The notes below the pieces were generated by a model. The model saw only the letters and a program-made list of their open reading frames with translations. It was not told the origin of the DNA and made no database searches. A program made the translations under genes and the position numbers. This document shows, in pieces, positions 23,601 through 35,305 of a stretch of DNA of 64,000 nucleotides (positions within the stretch are counted from its first letter, which is position 1; the number at the start of each line of letters is the position of its first letter). Origin of the DNA: Amorphophallus konjac (lineage: Eukaryota; Streptophyta; Magnoliopsida; Alismatales; Araceae); the NCBI GenBank assembly GCA_022559845.1, contig CM040129.1, positions 1,116,001 to 1,180,000 on the forward strand, read 5' to 3'.

Positions 23601-25509
23601 TTGGAGATCTATCATCTTTGTTGTCGGGAAAAGATTGATAAACCTCCCAGCATTAGAAAACGATGAGGCAACAAGCACTATGCACCAACATGGTTACTGT
23701 CTATTCCACCGGTTAGTAGGCCATGTTATCCATGATTGTCATATATTTTAAAGACATCGTGGAAGATCTAATCAACCAAAGAGTGATAGAAATGGACGAG
23801 CACCTGATAAATCCCCCCCAACATCATACAAGGAATGAATTGAATTTCTCCGCAAATGTGATACACACATCAGCCTCCCTCACGTTCCCCGAGCCAAGGA
23901 TAGAAGGAGTCGACTCTAGCCAGGCTAAACCCACACTGTGGTACCTAGACTGGCGACTCTCTCACCAATGTTCCTTTCTCAAGGAGGACATTGAAAAAAT
24001 ATTCGGTGCTCTCCTAAAAGAGGGTTGGATAATAGTGCATGATCTGCCGGCATACTACACCGATATGGAGAAAAGACATCCTCTTTATTGCAAGTTCCAT
24101 GCTAGGGTATCTCACTCCACAGGAGAATGTCAAGAAGTTCAAGACTGCATTGAGACCCTTATTCAGAAAGGGGAAATCGATGCTCAAGGGAACTTCATGA
24201 TAAAGTTGCGCCTCAGAGAAGCTGCTGAGAAGATTATTCGGCAGAGCCAGAAAGGCCAGGCCAAGGAAAGAGGCTCCAAGCACACCTCTAAGCAAAGCCA
24301 ACCAGGTGGAGCTAAGAAAAATAGCAGTAAAGCCTATCCTAAGGTGGATGTTGAAACAAGCAAGTAGAAGGCCATTGAAGAAACTATAACTGCTCAAATG
24401 CCTCATGATCCTCGTTGTGGCATGGCAAAATATCATGAATTGCCACCTGAGATAATTAAACGAGCAATTAATGCCACATTTCAGGTGCAATCCGAGGAAG
24501 CTGACTGGGTTAGGGTAATTCCCAAGAAAAGCTACCGACTCAGATCTCCTAAAACGTCGGCTCAGACCGTGAAGCACGGCCTTGGAGACAATTCAACCTC
24601 AATGCCGAAACCAATAGTGCCCTCTTCACAAGAGGCGGCATGGGCCAGGAAGCAAGAGAAGAACAGAAGAAAGAACATCAAGAGGAGGTTGAAGAAGCAG
24701 GCAGTGCAGGTCGTTGCCATGGAAGCCCCTAAAGAACTAACTTCCCTCCAAAAGTTGCAGAAACTTATTGATGAGTTGGAATAATACATTTCTCCTCGCT
24801 CTACTCAAGTTGTCTTGTTGGACAAATACATCCCATAGGAAAAAATAGAGTGCAAAACTCGTCTGAAGAGCCGGCTCCATCAGATGTACTAGCGGGTAAA
24901 GGAGGGAGAGACACTCTTGATTCTAGAAAAACTGTCCTTGTTCTATAAGGACGAGGAGATTACCATTGATAAACTTGAAGAAATGCTCAAAAGTTTTTCA
25001 TGTGTTTCTATCCCACCTCTTGATGATATCAACTCTGTTCCCGAAGATGATGGATCTGCATCGGGCCCATACTAAACGCAAGGTTGGCATGGCAACATGC
25101 CAGTGGCACCCAATAGAGGAAAGAGGCCGAGGTCGAGGGCGAGGCCGTTGACGAGGAAGGAATCCAATCTACTTTTCGGTAGGAGGGTCAGCGTCACCAG
25201 TCCTGATAGGGTCATAACATTCCGTGGAGAATAATGCGGGCCAATCCCAGAAGTGGAGGTACAAGAAAAGAATCCTCAAACTCGAGGGTGTCAGACAAGC
25301 CTATTGAGCAGGCTAGCTCTTTTGGCAAGGACCAATATGATGTGTCACCACCACCAGAAGAGGAATCATCTCTGGTCACACTATTCCAAGAAGGGGCAAA
25401 GGAATCGGAGGGGGTAGAACAACCTCCCAAAAAGGAGGAGTCTACCACATCGTCACAGACCTTGGCCGAGATACTCCCTCCTCTCGAAAAGGCTCGTGCT
25501 AACACATGA
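20636..25509 (+). pseudogene. E3 gag polyprotein region
   Basis: Gag forms the particle. The best part is 22416-22931: FLDRFETAEHKVSLAELCFL, RQRKGEMALDFIKCWRDF and VNEKLLGTNIKGFDQLN, the retrotransposon gag core, preceded by YYMTVMGDLTLEESYLLRYF at about 22280. Three repeats of a knuckle-like module follow: CVYHRMVGHIVEDYYAFK (about 23000), CLFHRLVGHVIHDCHIFKD (about 23700) and CKFHARVSHSTGECQEVQD (about 24090), each followed by an LI..G/LINQR-type helix. Downstream, 24398-24784 and 25234-25509 are linker pieces. Stops and frameshifts break the frame at many places. Confidence 0.75.
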
Positions 25510-25679
25510 AATGATTCCCTACAATTGTTACTGTCTGGGAGGCCATCTCTTGGAGCAATGAACTAAGGGAAGTCCTTGTGAAAATACTCCAGGAGCCAGA
25601 AGCATATGAAGCCCATGCGACTGAGCTGTAAACACAGGCCTATGATGCATTTGCAACTAATGTTACATTTTCAGAGGAC

Positions 25680-26489
25680 ATGTTATTGTCTTCTCCTTGC
25701 CACAATCACCCGTTGTATATGCAAGGGAAGATCAACGGTCATGAAATTAACCGGATTATGGTGGATGCTGGTGTGACTGTCAATCTCATGCCTTTGAAAA
25801 CTTACAAGTCTTTGTACTTAATGCCGTATTTACAGAAAGTAAATGCGGTCAAAATCTCAGGGTTCAATCAGAATACAGAAAATGCCATGGGCCGAGTTGA
25901 TGTGGAGCTAGTTATGGGCGACTTTGTAACGAAGGTGTCATTTTATATCATTGATGCCAACACCTCGTACAAAGTTCTCTTAGGAAGACCTTGGTTACAT
26001 GAAAATTGGGTCATTTCTTCAACGCTCCACCAATGCATTAAATATATAAAAGATGAGGAACAACATACTGTCTTTGCAGATCAAGCTCCCTTTCGACCAA
26101 ATGAATGTAACCTTGTACATACTTCTCTATATTTTGGAGAGCCCACGTTGGCAACCCCTAAGAAGATTGGGGATAAGGGAAAGCAAAAGATTGTCCCAAA
26201 AAAGGAGGGAGAACTCTTCGTAGTCAATGAAGAAAAGGTGAAGTTGCATAGGATGGCTCTTAAACAAACTCGGCTTGAAAGGTGGGAGTTTAACTTTGAA
26301 GCCAACCTCATCACTGGGGCAATCAACAAGAGTATTTCCTTGACCCCCACATGCATGCAACTCCCTTTCGTCAGGGAAGAATACAAGGTGGAGTCTTTGA
26401 AGACTTTCATAGTCACCCGTCGAAGGAAAAGAAGAAACAACAAAGAGGACAAACCTATTGTATTCTATAAAGGCGACTTGGTTCCTTGA
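25680..26489 (+). pseudogene. E3 protease region
   Basis: An open 269-aa stretch with a retropepsin-like fold signature: INGHEINRIMVDAGVTVNLM (active-site position reads Asp-Ala-Gly, where Asp-Ser/Thr-Gly is usual), then VTKVSFYIIDANTSYKVLLG followed by RPWLHENW. Protease cleaves the polyprotein. The matching E2 piece reads Asp-Val-Gly, so the middle residue is not conserved. A stop at 26490 ends it. Confidence 0.7.
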
Positions 26490-27014
26490 GATCCACAGGA
26501 AGATGACTTCGGTTGGAAGACTCTGACAGATGATACTCCCATGATTGTCCAAGGACTAGACGACATGCTAAAGTACATACAAGAAATGTGCATAAAGCAA
26601 AAGATTCCGTTGGTGCAAGACCCTGCCCGATGGAAATTCTTCCATCAGCTCTGGTATCCCTTACAAGTCTGGGGCCAACCTCCTTCATCCTAAAAGATAC
26701 AAGAGAGCTCAGGTATAACTCAAATGAAGACTTCCAAGTCCATTACGCAGTAAATGCGTGGGACTGTCGTCCTGTACTAATGATCAAGCAGAAACAGATG
26801 CTAAATTTGATAGTTCGGGAGAAGAGGGAGAAGAAATCCTCAGGTTGCCTTCTCTAGTAAACTCTGATCAGCCATCTCCCATTGAAGAGAGTTTATCTCA
26901 ATCACCTCTTCATCAAAAAGTTGAAAGAAGTCCCTCAAATCTCCTCCAAGAGGGCGGGGAGAATTTGAATTCCATGAGGTCTACGTCACCAACACTGACA
27001 ACGAAGTAGACTTT

Positions 27015-27944
27015 GTGGATCTCCAACCAGCCCCACAGGAAGTTGAAGATGGCGGTCTGGCGATCGTGGGTGAATTGGTCGAAATTAGTCTTGGGGCCAA
27101 AGAACATCGGCCGACCTTTGTCAGTGCTCTTCTGAGTGACAAGGAAAAACAAGCATATCTGCAACTACTAACAGAATTCATAGATTGTTTTGCTTGGACC
27201 TATAAGGAGGTGCCCAGTTTGGAGCCTTCCGTGGCTGAAGTCTCAAAGGCGTATGCGCCGTGAGCTGGATCTCAAAATGAATGCTGAAGTCTATAAACTT
27301 TTTGAAGTGTACTTCATAGAGCCTTGTATATATCCAGTTTGGCTCGCTAACATAGTCCTGGTGAAGAAAAAGAATGGCCAAGCTTGAGTCTGCGTTGACT
27401 TCCGGGATCTGAACAAAACATGCCCAAAGGACGATTTCTCAGTCCCGATCATGGAAATAATGGTGGATGTAACCATAGGTCATGGGGCTCTATCCTTCAT
27501 GGACGGGTTGTTTGGATATAATCAAATCCACATAGCAGTTAAACATAAAGAGCACACGGCCTTTAGGTCTCCCAAAGGAATATTTAATTACAAGAGGATG
27601 CCCTTCGGTCTGAAAAATGCTGGTGCTTTATACCAGACGGTCATGGCCAAGATTTTTGACAAGATGCTACATGATCTAGTGGAATGCTATGTTGATGACT
27701 CGGTTGTCAAAACAAAGAAACGGGAGGACCACTTAGCGGACTTGCGCCAGGTCTTCGAGAGGCTTTGACAGTAGAACCTCAAAATGAACCCAATGAAGTG
27801 CTCCTTTGGGTTCGCAAGTAGAAAATTCTTGGGTTTTATGGTCAGGTACCGGGGAATCGAAATTGACCTGCATAAAATTAAAGCAATACAAGAGTTGCCT
27901 TCTCCCAAAAATCTGATAGAACTCAGATCTCTTCAAGGGAGAGA
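27015..27944 (+). pseudogene. E3 reverse transcriptase
   Basis: RT pieces: LDLKMNAEVYKLFEVYFIEP, YPVWLANIVLVKKKNG, CVDFRDLNKTCPKDDF, GALSFMDGLFGYNQIHIAV, YKRMPFGLKNAGALYQ and the catalytic YVDD at 27688-27699, then MKCSFGFASRKFLGFMV and IKAIQELPSPKNLIELRSLQ. Stops occur near 27387 and 27766. After LRSLQG the sequence jumps to the RNase H text DVSLGALL at about 27945, skipping about 75 residues present in E2. Confidence 0.8.
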
Positions 27945-28128
27945 TGTCTCTTTGGGAGCATTATTGGCACAAGCAAATGAGGAAGGGAAGGAACAACCTT
28001 TATATTATCTCAACAGGAAGCTTGTTGGTCCAGAACTTCGATATTCCCCCATGGAACAAGTGTGTTTAGCCTTGGCATTACCTCTTTGCTCATCGTGTAG
28101 AACTTGTATCAAAGTGTGATCCATTGAT
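27945..28128 (+). pseudogene. E3 RNase H (amino-terminal fragment)
   Basis: DVSLGALLAQANEEGKEQPL, LNRKLVGPELRYSPMEQ and then, after a shift, FAHRVELVSKCDPL end at about 28128. It joins RT by an in-frame deletion and is cut off at the element's broken right edge. Confidence 0.75.
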
Positions 28129-28130
28129 GT

Positions 28131-28704
28131 GTGTAAGAGTTAGTTTCAATTTCCTACGTCCTGCATCAGACCCATACATAATCTGAACCCACTGTAAGTG
28201 GGAATTGTAGTCATAAGTGGTACCAGCAATAGTGCCTGTCCCGTTTGCAATTTATGTGCTTTTGAGTTTCTTAACATACGGTGTGATTGAGAATTGTTCA
28301 CCTGTGTTATATCTATTGGGACTTTCAACCCTGCTTTCCTTCTTGTTTGGTTATTCAGTCAAGTTTAAATTCTATGTTTACTGTACATTATCATTCCTTT
28401 TAGTCTCCTTTTTGCTTTTGTTGGGGGGATAAAAGGCACCACACCACCTTGGCGCGGTCTTTGTACTGGAATTTTTTGAGAGCTCACAGCTTACACTCGT
28501 CTATCCCTTCTTTTATTTTAATATAATTTGTAGTACAACCACTTTCAAAAAAAAATCATTGCTTTTAGTGTTTCAAGGCCTTTCTTCTTGTGCTAATTTT
28601 CTCTAATTGCATCTTCCTCAGCATTCTTCTTGTTGTTTTCTTTGGCAATTTGGCATGCTCTATTTACTAATGCTCTTTCTACCTGTTTATCTATTAAAAT
28701 GTAG
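28131..28704. other. Non-coding stretch between E3 and CLF exon (intron; possible LINE 3' end)
   Basis: No CLF exon is seen. The end, with tttattttaatataatttg... and an A run at 28548-28556, resembles the 3' tail of an L1-type LINE, but I cannot confirm it. A polypyrimidine-rich stretch precedes the tag splice acceptor at 28702-28704. Confidence 0.4.
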
Positions 28705-31700
28705 CTGTCCCAAGATCTGCAAAAATCGGTTTAGAGGTTGTCACTGTGCTAAGAGTCAATGCCGAAGCCGTCAATGTCCATGCTTTGCTGCTGATAGGGA
28801 ATGTGATCCTGATGTTTGTAGGAATTGTTGGGTGGGGTATGTTTCTATGCCATATCTCCCTTTCATAACACATGATCATTGATAAAACTGATTTATTGAT
28901 GTCTACGTTATGGTATGCATTCTGATGCTCTTTTTTGCTTTCAAAGGTACTTATCATGTAATATGCTGGACTTTTTTCCCCCTTTGTGTTGGTACTTTGG
29001 CAATAGGTCTGAAGTTGTTTAGAGACATCTGTCATCATTGGTTATGGAATGCTGGCATGAGACATTCACGCTAGAGTCTCAAGCCTTAGCATATTGCCAT
29101 GTTGCTGCCAAATAAGGCCTGCATACTTAAGACTGGACATGTAGATTATATCATTGACTTCGAAGAAACTTCTGCATGACTACCATTTAACTTAAAAGAT
29201 TCTAACTGCTTAGTTTCCATGAAGGAAAATTACTTGAATTTTTATTATGACCATTGACCATAATGCTGGCTACTTTCTTCAGCTAGCTTATCAAACTGAT
29301 CGGTTAAGGACTGCAAGCATGGCCAGATATTCTGCAATGCCTGTCAATATTGTTATGTTGCAACTAAACAAGACCTGGATTCTTTTTAAAGGGCATATAA
29401 TTTAGACACAATTGACTTTAGAGGAATCTTCTTATTGGACTTGGGATCTAGTGGATGATAATGATGACTAATGATGGCTAGACTTCGAGAATCTTCTTTA
29501 ATGCTATTCAAAAATAATCTTCTAATGCTTACTGCGAGAGAGATTTTGTATTTATATCATATAGGATTGCATGCCCAGGGTTATTAATTTTATCTTGTGC
29601 ATGTATTTCCCACTGTCATGGGGTGCACCCTGATCACTTGTTTACATATCAGGCTTATGCCCTAGTAATGGATTTTGGCTTCACATCATCTCCCCCCCCC
29701 ATTGTATTAGAGTCATATCATAGAGGTCCTCCCCAATGCTAGGTCTCCAGTGTCATGACATCCTCTTTCATTGGCATCTCAATGAAACTTCTGTTAACTA
29801 CTTGGTTTTTTCCCCCCTTTGACAAGCTCATTTTCTTTCCCACCTGTCATTATTATTCTTTAGCGAACCATCTGGCCTCCCACTGTCATCTTCTTGTCTC
29901 ATTACTCCTGCTTCTCGCACAATGCGTTTGTTTGTTGGTGCATCTATTTGCTGCAGTCATAAGATCATGCATGCAATCATCAGTGGCCGACGAACCTCAG
30001 TGTCCTCCCATGTGATGTGCCCATTATTGTCATTGTCTGTCCCTCCCTGTGGATGGTCTAGGGCATACCTTGAGGTGGTGCTGCTACCAGCTTGTGATGT
30101 ATTGGAGCCTAGTTTGCTGTCCATTAGCTTCTGGCTGGGTTTGTCATACTTCATGCATATTGAGGGTTTTTTTAGCATGCTAAATGTTCAATAGAAAGGC
30201 TTTTGTTATTTTCTGTTGTCTCTTATCACTAATAATTAGAATGTGCAAATGAGCCAGGATCCTAAGTTATTGACTTTGTGGAATCTAGCATCTCCTGTCC
30301 ATATCTGGCATTTCTACCTATAGGTGCACATGTAATACAGGCCACAAGTGAACTGATTTCTTGCATATCACTGCTGATTACATTTGTTCATCTTGCATGG
30401 GGGGTCTTCTTCTTTCAATAGCTTTCTTGCTTCGATGGTTTGATTATTAGTTTTGCTCATGATATTTCTGCATGCATTGTTTCTTGCAACAATGTTGTGT
30501 CCTTGGTATCAGGTACGGGTGGCAATTGTTGTGGGTGGGATAGGTTGTGGCTTATAATATCATAATTTAATTTCTTAGCTTCATTTTTAATGAGTTCTAT
30601 AGTTTGTTAATCCTTTTTTAGATGTACATGGCAATTACCTTTTATGCATTTTCTAAGTGTGTGTGCTGTGCTGTGACTGCCAGAACCTGTTTTCGTAAAA
30701 GCTACATTTTATTGATTAAGACATAGTTTCCATTAGAGAGAGTTTTTATTTATTTGGTTTTCCCATCATGTAAGATGTATTTCATCATGCAATAGATGTT
30801 TTAGCCTGGCTATCATGTACATAGTTTTCCCCCTTTATTGGAGTCTTCTATTGATGCAGGTGTGGTGATGGTACCTTAGGTGGTCCTGTTCAAAGAGGAG
30901 ATAATTATGAATGCAGAAACATGAAACTATTGCTAAAGCAACAACAAAGGGTAATGTTGCAAGATTGTTTATTTATCAAGGGCTAATTTTACTTATTCTG
31001 GCAATTCTTCTTATGTGAATTAGTAAAGTGAATGAGGATTGCTAGAACATGGAGCTAGAAAAGCAACGAGAGTACTATTGCAAGATTATTGAAATTGCTA
31101 AGCAACTGTCTTAATTCTCTGTAACATGCTTGGTCTTGCTGTAACTTCGCTAAACTTTAGAGGTGGCAATAGACCACATTTCATTGCACAAAGTGAAGTG
31201 ACATTACACAATTGCAAAAATATCTCAATCCCTGCATCAGACAAAGAGGAACAAAATAGGAGAAAGACTAATCCCATCCACCAAGCTGGTGGACAGATAT
31301 ATATCGCCTACCACCTAGTACCTCCAATTATGAAAGAATTATGAAAGAAAATTCTCCAAGTGCATAACTCCAAAAATATTTGACTCAACATTTCAAAAGT
31401 CCCTGCTGCCCCCAATGCTTCAAGTGAATCAAGTGAATAGTGTCAATGATAATGCTGTGAGATTTGCTGTTTCTTAAGTGAAAAGCCTTCCGTTCCTTTC
31501 TGTCCATATGTTCCATGAAACAGCCAAAGGATGCATTCTCCAAGACTGCCCATCTTCTCTCCTGCGGCAATTCCAGTCAAACTCGTAGAGCAGGAGACAG
31601 TTTCGATCTACTAGACTCAGGTCCGAAATTTGGAGAACAACAAGCACTAACCTTTGTCTTTTTCGGAAAGCCCTGACCCTGTCACAAGTTGGCAACATCT

Positions 31701-32954
31701 CCATAAACAGCTTCCACTTGAAGATCTGCACCTTTATTAGCCATTCGTTTCTCCAAGTTTCTTTGTCCTTTTTTGGTCAACCACTTGCTGCAGAGCCCCT
31801 CCATGATCAGCTTAGATATTGATTTAACTGAAAAATTCCCTACTGCCTTACAGATGAAGGCTCCCTTGAGAAAAGATTGAAAGCACACTGATCTAAAGGC
31901 AGAACACTAGAAATAGATTAAAGCTAGGAAGAAAACATATATCTCTGGCCTTCACTTCCGATAAGTGCAGAAACATATGAAAGTCCTTTATCATCCACAA
32001 TGTATAGAAGGTTCTCTGTGGGTTTTGCCTAGGCACCGCTTAGACAGTCACCTTGAGGACACCTTGGGTCACCTTACCACCTTGACAATTATGATTTTGA
32101 GATATTTCAAGCCTTGTTTAATTGCACATTTTTGTTTTATTTCTGATGGCTGGTTGGACCCATAGAAAGCCATAGTTTGCAGGGTGCAAAAAGCACATGA
32201 TTTGAGTGAGACTGATGCATGGAGTGGGTTCAAGCATGACTTAAGGGTCACTCGTTGACAGAGAAGCATAAACAGTGCAAATTACCTCTTCCAATTGGCT
32301 TTTCTAAACCTTTTATAGGATATGAGTGCAGTTCCGATGGAGTATACTGATGTTGTTTATTTTCCTGTAGGTCTTGCTTGGAAGATCGGATGTTTCTGGA
32401 TGGGGGGCTTTCCTTAAGGTAATCTTGCCCTACCCATCGTTGTTTTTGATTGCCAATTTTCTTATATGGTCTTTAATTTTGCAGAATAATGTTGGCAAGC
32501 ATGAATATCTTGGGGAATACACTGGTGAATTGATCTCACATCGAGAAGCCGACAAACGTGGAAAGATTTATGACCGTGAAAATTCTTCATTTCTTTTCAA
32601 TCTAAATGATCAGGCATGTAAAATATTCACCACAATGGTTTGGATCCTGATCCACATATATTCTGATAGTACTTCTCTGTGCAGTTTGTGCTTGATGCAT
32701 ACAGAAAGGGCGATAAATTGAAGTTTGCAAACCATTCCCCTGATCCAAATTGTTATGCCAAGGTCATCATGGTAGCGGGTGATCACAGGGTTGGGATATT
32801 TGCCAAAGAACGGATAAGTGCAGGGGAGGAACTTTTCTACGATTATCGCTATGAGCCAGACCGTGCTCCCGCTTGGGCACGAAGACCAGAAACTTCTTCC
32901 CAGAAGAAGGATGAAACAGCCCCTTCCAGTGGCCGGGCCAAGAAACTAGCCTAG
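28705..32954 (+). CDS. CLF: E(z)-type histone H3K27 methyltransferase, CLF-like (last five exons)
   Basis: Catalytic subunit of Polycomb repressive complex 2, which places H3K27me3 in the nucleus. Exons: 28705-28836 (CXC Cys-rich domain: [32 protein letters not shown]), 30860-30950 ([30 protein letters not shown]), 32371-32418 ([16 protein letters not shown]), 32485-32613 (SET domain start, [16 protein letters not shown]), 32685-32954 (SET core: [27 protein letters not shown]). Phases agree and no stop interrupts the joined exons, which end in GRAKKLA-stop. CPK in the CXC and the end sequence favour CURLY LEAF over SWINGER. The fourth intron starts with GC. Upstream exons (EZD, SANT, first half of CXC) are not in the window: either far left beyond the transposons, or lost. 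Confidence 0.9.
28837..30859 (+). other. CLF-like intron (2.0 kb)
   Basis: Donor gtatgt directly after 28836, acceptor gatgcag before 30860. The split codon gives Gly in NCWVGCGDG. AT-rich, no gene seen. Confidence 0.85.
30951..32370 (+). other. CLF-like intron (1.4 kb) with LINE fragment
   Basis: Donor gtaatg, acceptor tcctgtag. It contains an antisense L1-type LINE fragment (31140-31890). At 32015-32095 a stretch with aggcaccgcttag, gtcaccttga and ccttgacaattatg resembles the end of the hAT MITE at 177-968. Confidence 0.8.
31140..31890 (-). mobile_element. L1-type LINE fragment (3' part)
   Basis: On the minus strand, [20 protein letters not shown] (about 31480-31540), preceded by [13 protein letters not shown] at about 31665, resembles the C-terminal zinc-binding region of plant L1 reverse-transcriptase proteins. 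No RT palm is present. Borders are approximate, and I could not find a target-site duplication. Confidence 0.55.
32614..32684 (+). other. GC-AG intron in the SET domain
   Basis: The exon must end at CAG (..FNLNDQ) and resume with TTTGTGCTTGAT (FVLDAY), as in the family. The intron thus begins gcatgt and ends tgtgcag, 71 nt, a GC-AG intron. Confidence 0.85.
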
Positions 32955-34237
32955 GTCCTCTGGTCATTTTTCTTACTGGAATTCTGAAAGGAAAAAATAT
33001 ATATATCACCATTTTTTGTCAACTGAAAAAAAAAATCATTTATCCCAATTATTCCAGTTGGCATTCACGTCTCCTTCAAGAACATGCTTAAAAATTGCAA
33101 TTTGAACAAAGTGCCCTGGAGGGTTCATTCTATCATGTCAGCCATTCTTTTATTAAGAAGCCGACTCCTTATCATCCAATTAGTGCCCTGGTGCCGAAAG
33201 GAGCTGCAGACAAGTTGCTGGTGGAAGATGTTTAATGCAGAAGTTTTTGCTTTTCAAAGTTGGGAGTACCTAGTTAATCCTTCGTATACCCCTCTTATGC
33301 ATCGATTAGTTCCATCTTTTATGATCAGGGAAGCAACAAGGCAAAGCTACCCGCCAAAGCAACGAGGGTAATGTGCTTCTTGCTTTGTTAGGACGCTAGT
33401 TCTACTGTCATTGCCGCTGAAGGGTGCAGAATTGGGGTAAGAGCCTTCCCTCTGATCTTGCCCGTTGGTTAACCGCATGCAACCCCGGGGTTCAGCCAGT
33501 ACAGGTTTGGGTACAGGAGCACGCAACTCAGCCTCAACAGGCCGGCCTGTTGCCCACACGATGTTGTGTTCTGCCGTCGACGGCTTGCTAACCCTGGATG
33601 CACGTGGAAGTCCAGGTAACTAAAAACCTCCGGCCAATCATGAATAGTGGGATGGAGTTGGGTCTATTATTATTTTGTGAGATAAGGTTTCAAACCAACA
33701 TGATGCCAATAGTGGGATGAACTTGGGCCAGGTGATGTAAGGTTTCAAACAACATAATGCCAACGCCATTGAAGAGCATCCTCGTCCAAATAAAATGAAG
33801 CAATGCCAAAGGTTATGAAATCTGAGTAATAACTTGCAGCGGAACGGATCGACACACATGTAATTTCGCAAGTGTATAGGTGTAATAAAGATCAAAAGAG
33901 AAAAATATATAATAAAACAAACAAATCAATTCATTAAGGAGACAAAAGATTTACGTGATTCGACCAAAGTTTACGTTCCACGGGGATAGTTATAGAGAGA
34001 TTTCACTGGAATAGAATGGCAAAGGGTCATATCTTGTCTTCGTTGCATCTTCAAACCATATGATATGATTTTAAAGATGTAATATAATTGCGACAAATAA
34101 GGATGGGACGGATCTACCCTTCTTAACGTTCTCCGTACGTCGACCATCTAAAAAGTTCTCATCCGACTAATTGGACGTAGCTAGGTAGAGAATGTATATA
34201 GACTCTCTCTTCCTAACTCGAGAAATATGTTGTTGAA
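32955..34237. other. 3' flank of CLF-like gene; no gene seen
   Basis: Contains an imperfect 65-70 bp direct repeat (about 33640-33705 and 33710-33775: aatagtgggatg...aggtttcaaac...atgccaa) and, at 33915-34000, a gatttacgtgattcgaccaaagtttacg stretch of the type often seen at plant retrotransposon ends. No open frame worth calling. Confidence 0.5.
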
Positions 34238-34804
34238 TTGCCTCCTCATGATCCAGTTGTTATTTATGCGTGCACACGCGCGCAAGTATGGACCAAACAA
34301 ATGGAGAAAGAAGGCAGCCAATCAAAGGAAGAGAGCATCAAATCAGTGAATGCATTGGCCAATAGCTTCTCCATCGTGTGGCAATGCTCGTTGCCACAGT
34401 CACATTGGCGGCCGCATTCACTATATATACCAGGAGGCCTCATCGATGACGAGCACCGTCAGGGCTCGGCGGCACTCGCAAAGAGAGCAGCCTCCACAGT
34501 GTTCGTGTTCTTGGACGCCATGGCACTGTCGAGTTCGATTGTTGCACTCTTCCGCCTGCTCTGTATTGCAAACCCGGATGAACCTATCGATCGAGTTGGG
34601 CCTGTTGCTAGAGAGGACATCCGTTTTCATGGGGATAACTTTGGGCACCCTTGTTGTTGTAGCATTTGCATGCCATGGGAGTGTACGTGGTGTCGGAATC
34701 TCGATGGCCTATGGCACAGTGTTGCAGTCATTGCCATGGCTGGTTGCGGCTCTTCCCTCCCTCTACTTGGGAGACCATGCACGTAAGCTATTCAGTATTA
34801 TGTG
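34238..34804 (+). pseudogene. Ankyrin-PGG protein relic (C-terminal PGG domain)
   Basis: Pieces in three frames add up to the PGG domain found at the C-terminus of plant ankyrin-repeat membrane proteins (ACD6-like): a Ser/Lys-rich linker, VAMLVATVTLAAAFT at 34379-34423, PGGLIDDEHRQGSAALAKRA at about 34430, VFVFLDAMALSSSIVALF (transmembrane, about 34500), then a membrane segment GITLGTLVVVAFAC in another frame near 34640 and VLQSLPWLVAALPSLYL at about 34720. A short tata insertion at about 34424 causes the first shift. No ankyrin repeats are seen upstream, so this is a truncated relic. Confidence 0.75.
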
Positions 34805-35305
34805 AATTATAAGGTGATTGGTTGGATAAGGGCTACGTTGATAATTCCCGAGTATAAATAACTAAAGTCCGAGGCATATCTTGTCAGCATAAGCGGAAAA
34901 CTCGTGTTGTCGCAAAGGTGACAGGGAAGGTTATTAAAATCAGAGCCACATATAATGTCACTTATTCCTTGCCTACTTGAAAGAACTGAGTAGGCATCTC
35001 AGTAAAGCACCCTGCATTAATCTTCTTTCAGATCTGTTCTAGCTATAAACTATTTTTAGCTTGTCCGATGGGTTTCTCATCTGGAGGTGCCCAGTCCAGC
35101 TAGCTTTTATTGGTGCTCTAGTGGTTATCCGTTGATATGGAGCACTTCAGAGATCAGACAGTACCAGCTCAGATATTCGGCCAGACGTCCCCAGTCAGGG
35201 ATGGCAATTAATTTTTTAATGTCACCTCAAGTTTTCTTACTGACACAAGAAAAGTAAATATATACTCACATGGGAAAAGATGTGATTTGAATTGACGGGC
35301 ACTAA
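34805..35305. other. Intergenic; nothing recognised
   Basis: No open frame, RNA gene or clear repeat seen. Confidence 0.4.

Larger units (their letters stand above)
18622..28128 (+). mobile_element. E3: Tat-like gypsy element inserted in E1, 3'-truncated
   Basis: Plus-strand element. 5' LTR 18622-20566 (TGTTGAATC... to ...CGTGTTAAACA), then a primer-site region (gactggcactccctgtgggac, 20567-20587), gag (about 20.6-25.2 kb), protease (25.6-26.5), RT (27.1-27.9) and the first part of RNase H, which stops at about 28128. Neither a second RNase H, an integrase, an accessory gene nor a 3' LTR follows. The sequence changes to intron-like DNA, so a deletion removed the rest together with the left flank of E1. 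Stops are frequent. Confidence 0.8.

Noticed and set aside
24014..24577. 187-aa minus-strand frame
   Set aside because: Shadow of the E3 gag frame on the plus strand.
1..28700. Upstream exons of the CLF-like gene
   Set aside because: No Cys-rich CGKQCPC-type exon, SANT or EZD text seen; all recognisable coding belongs to transposons.
34238..34786. Intact 182-aa gene
   Set aside because: The PGG pieces are spread over three frames; the long frame mixes real and shifted text.
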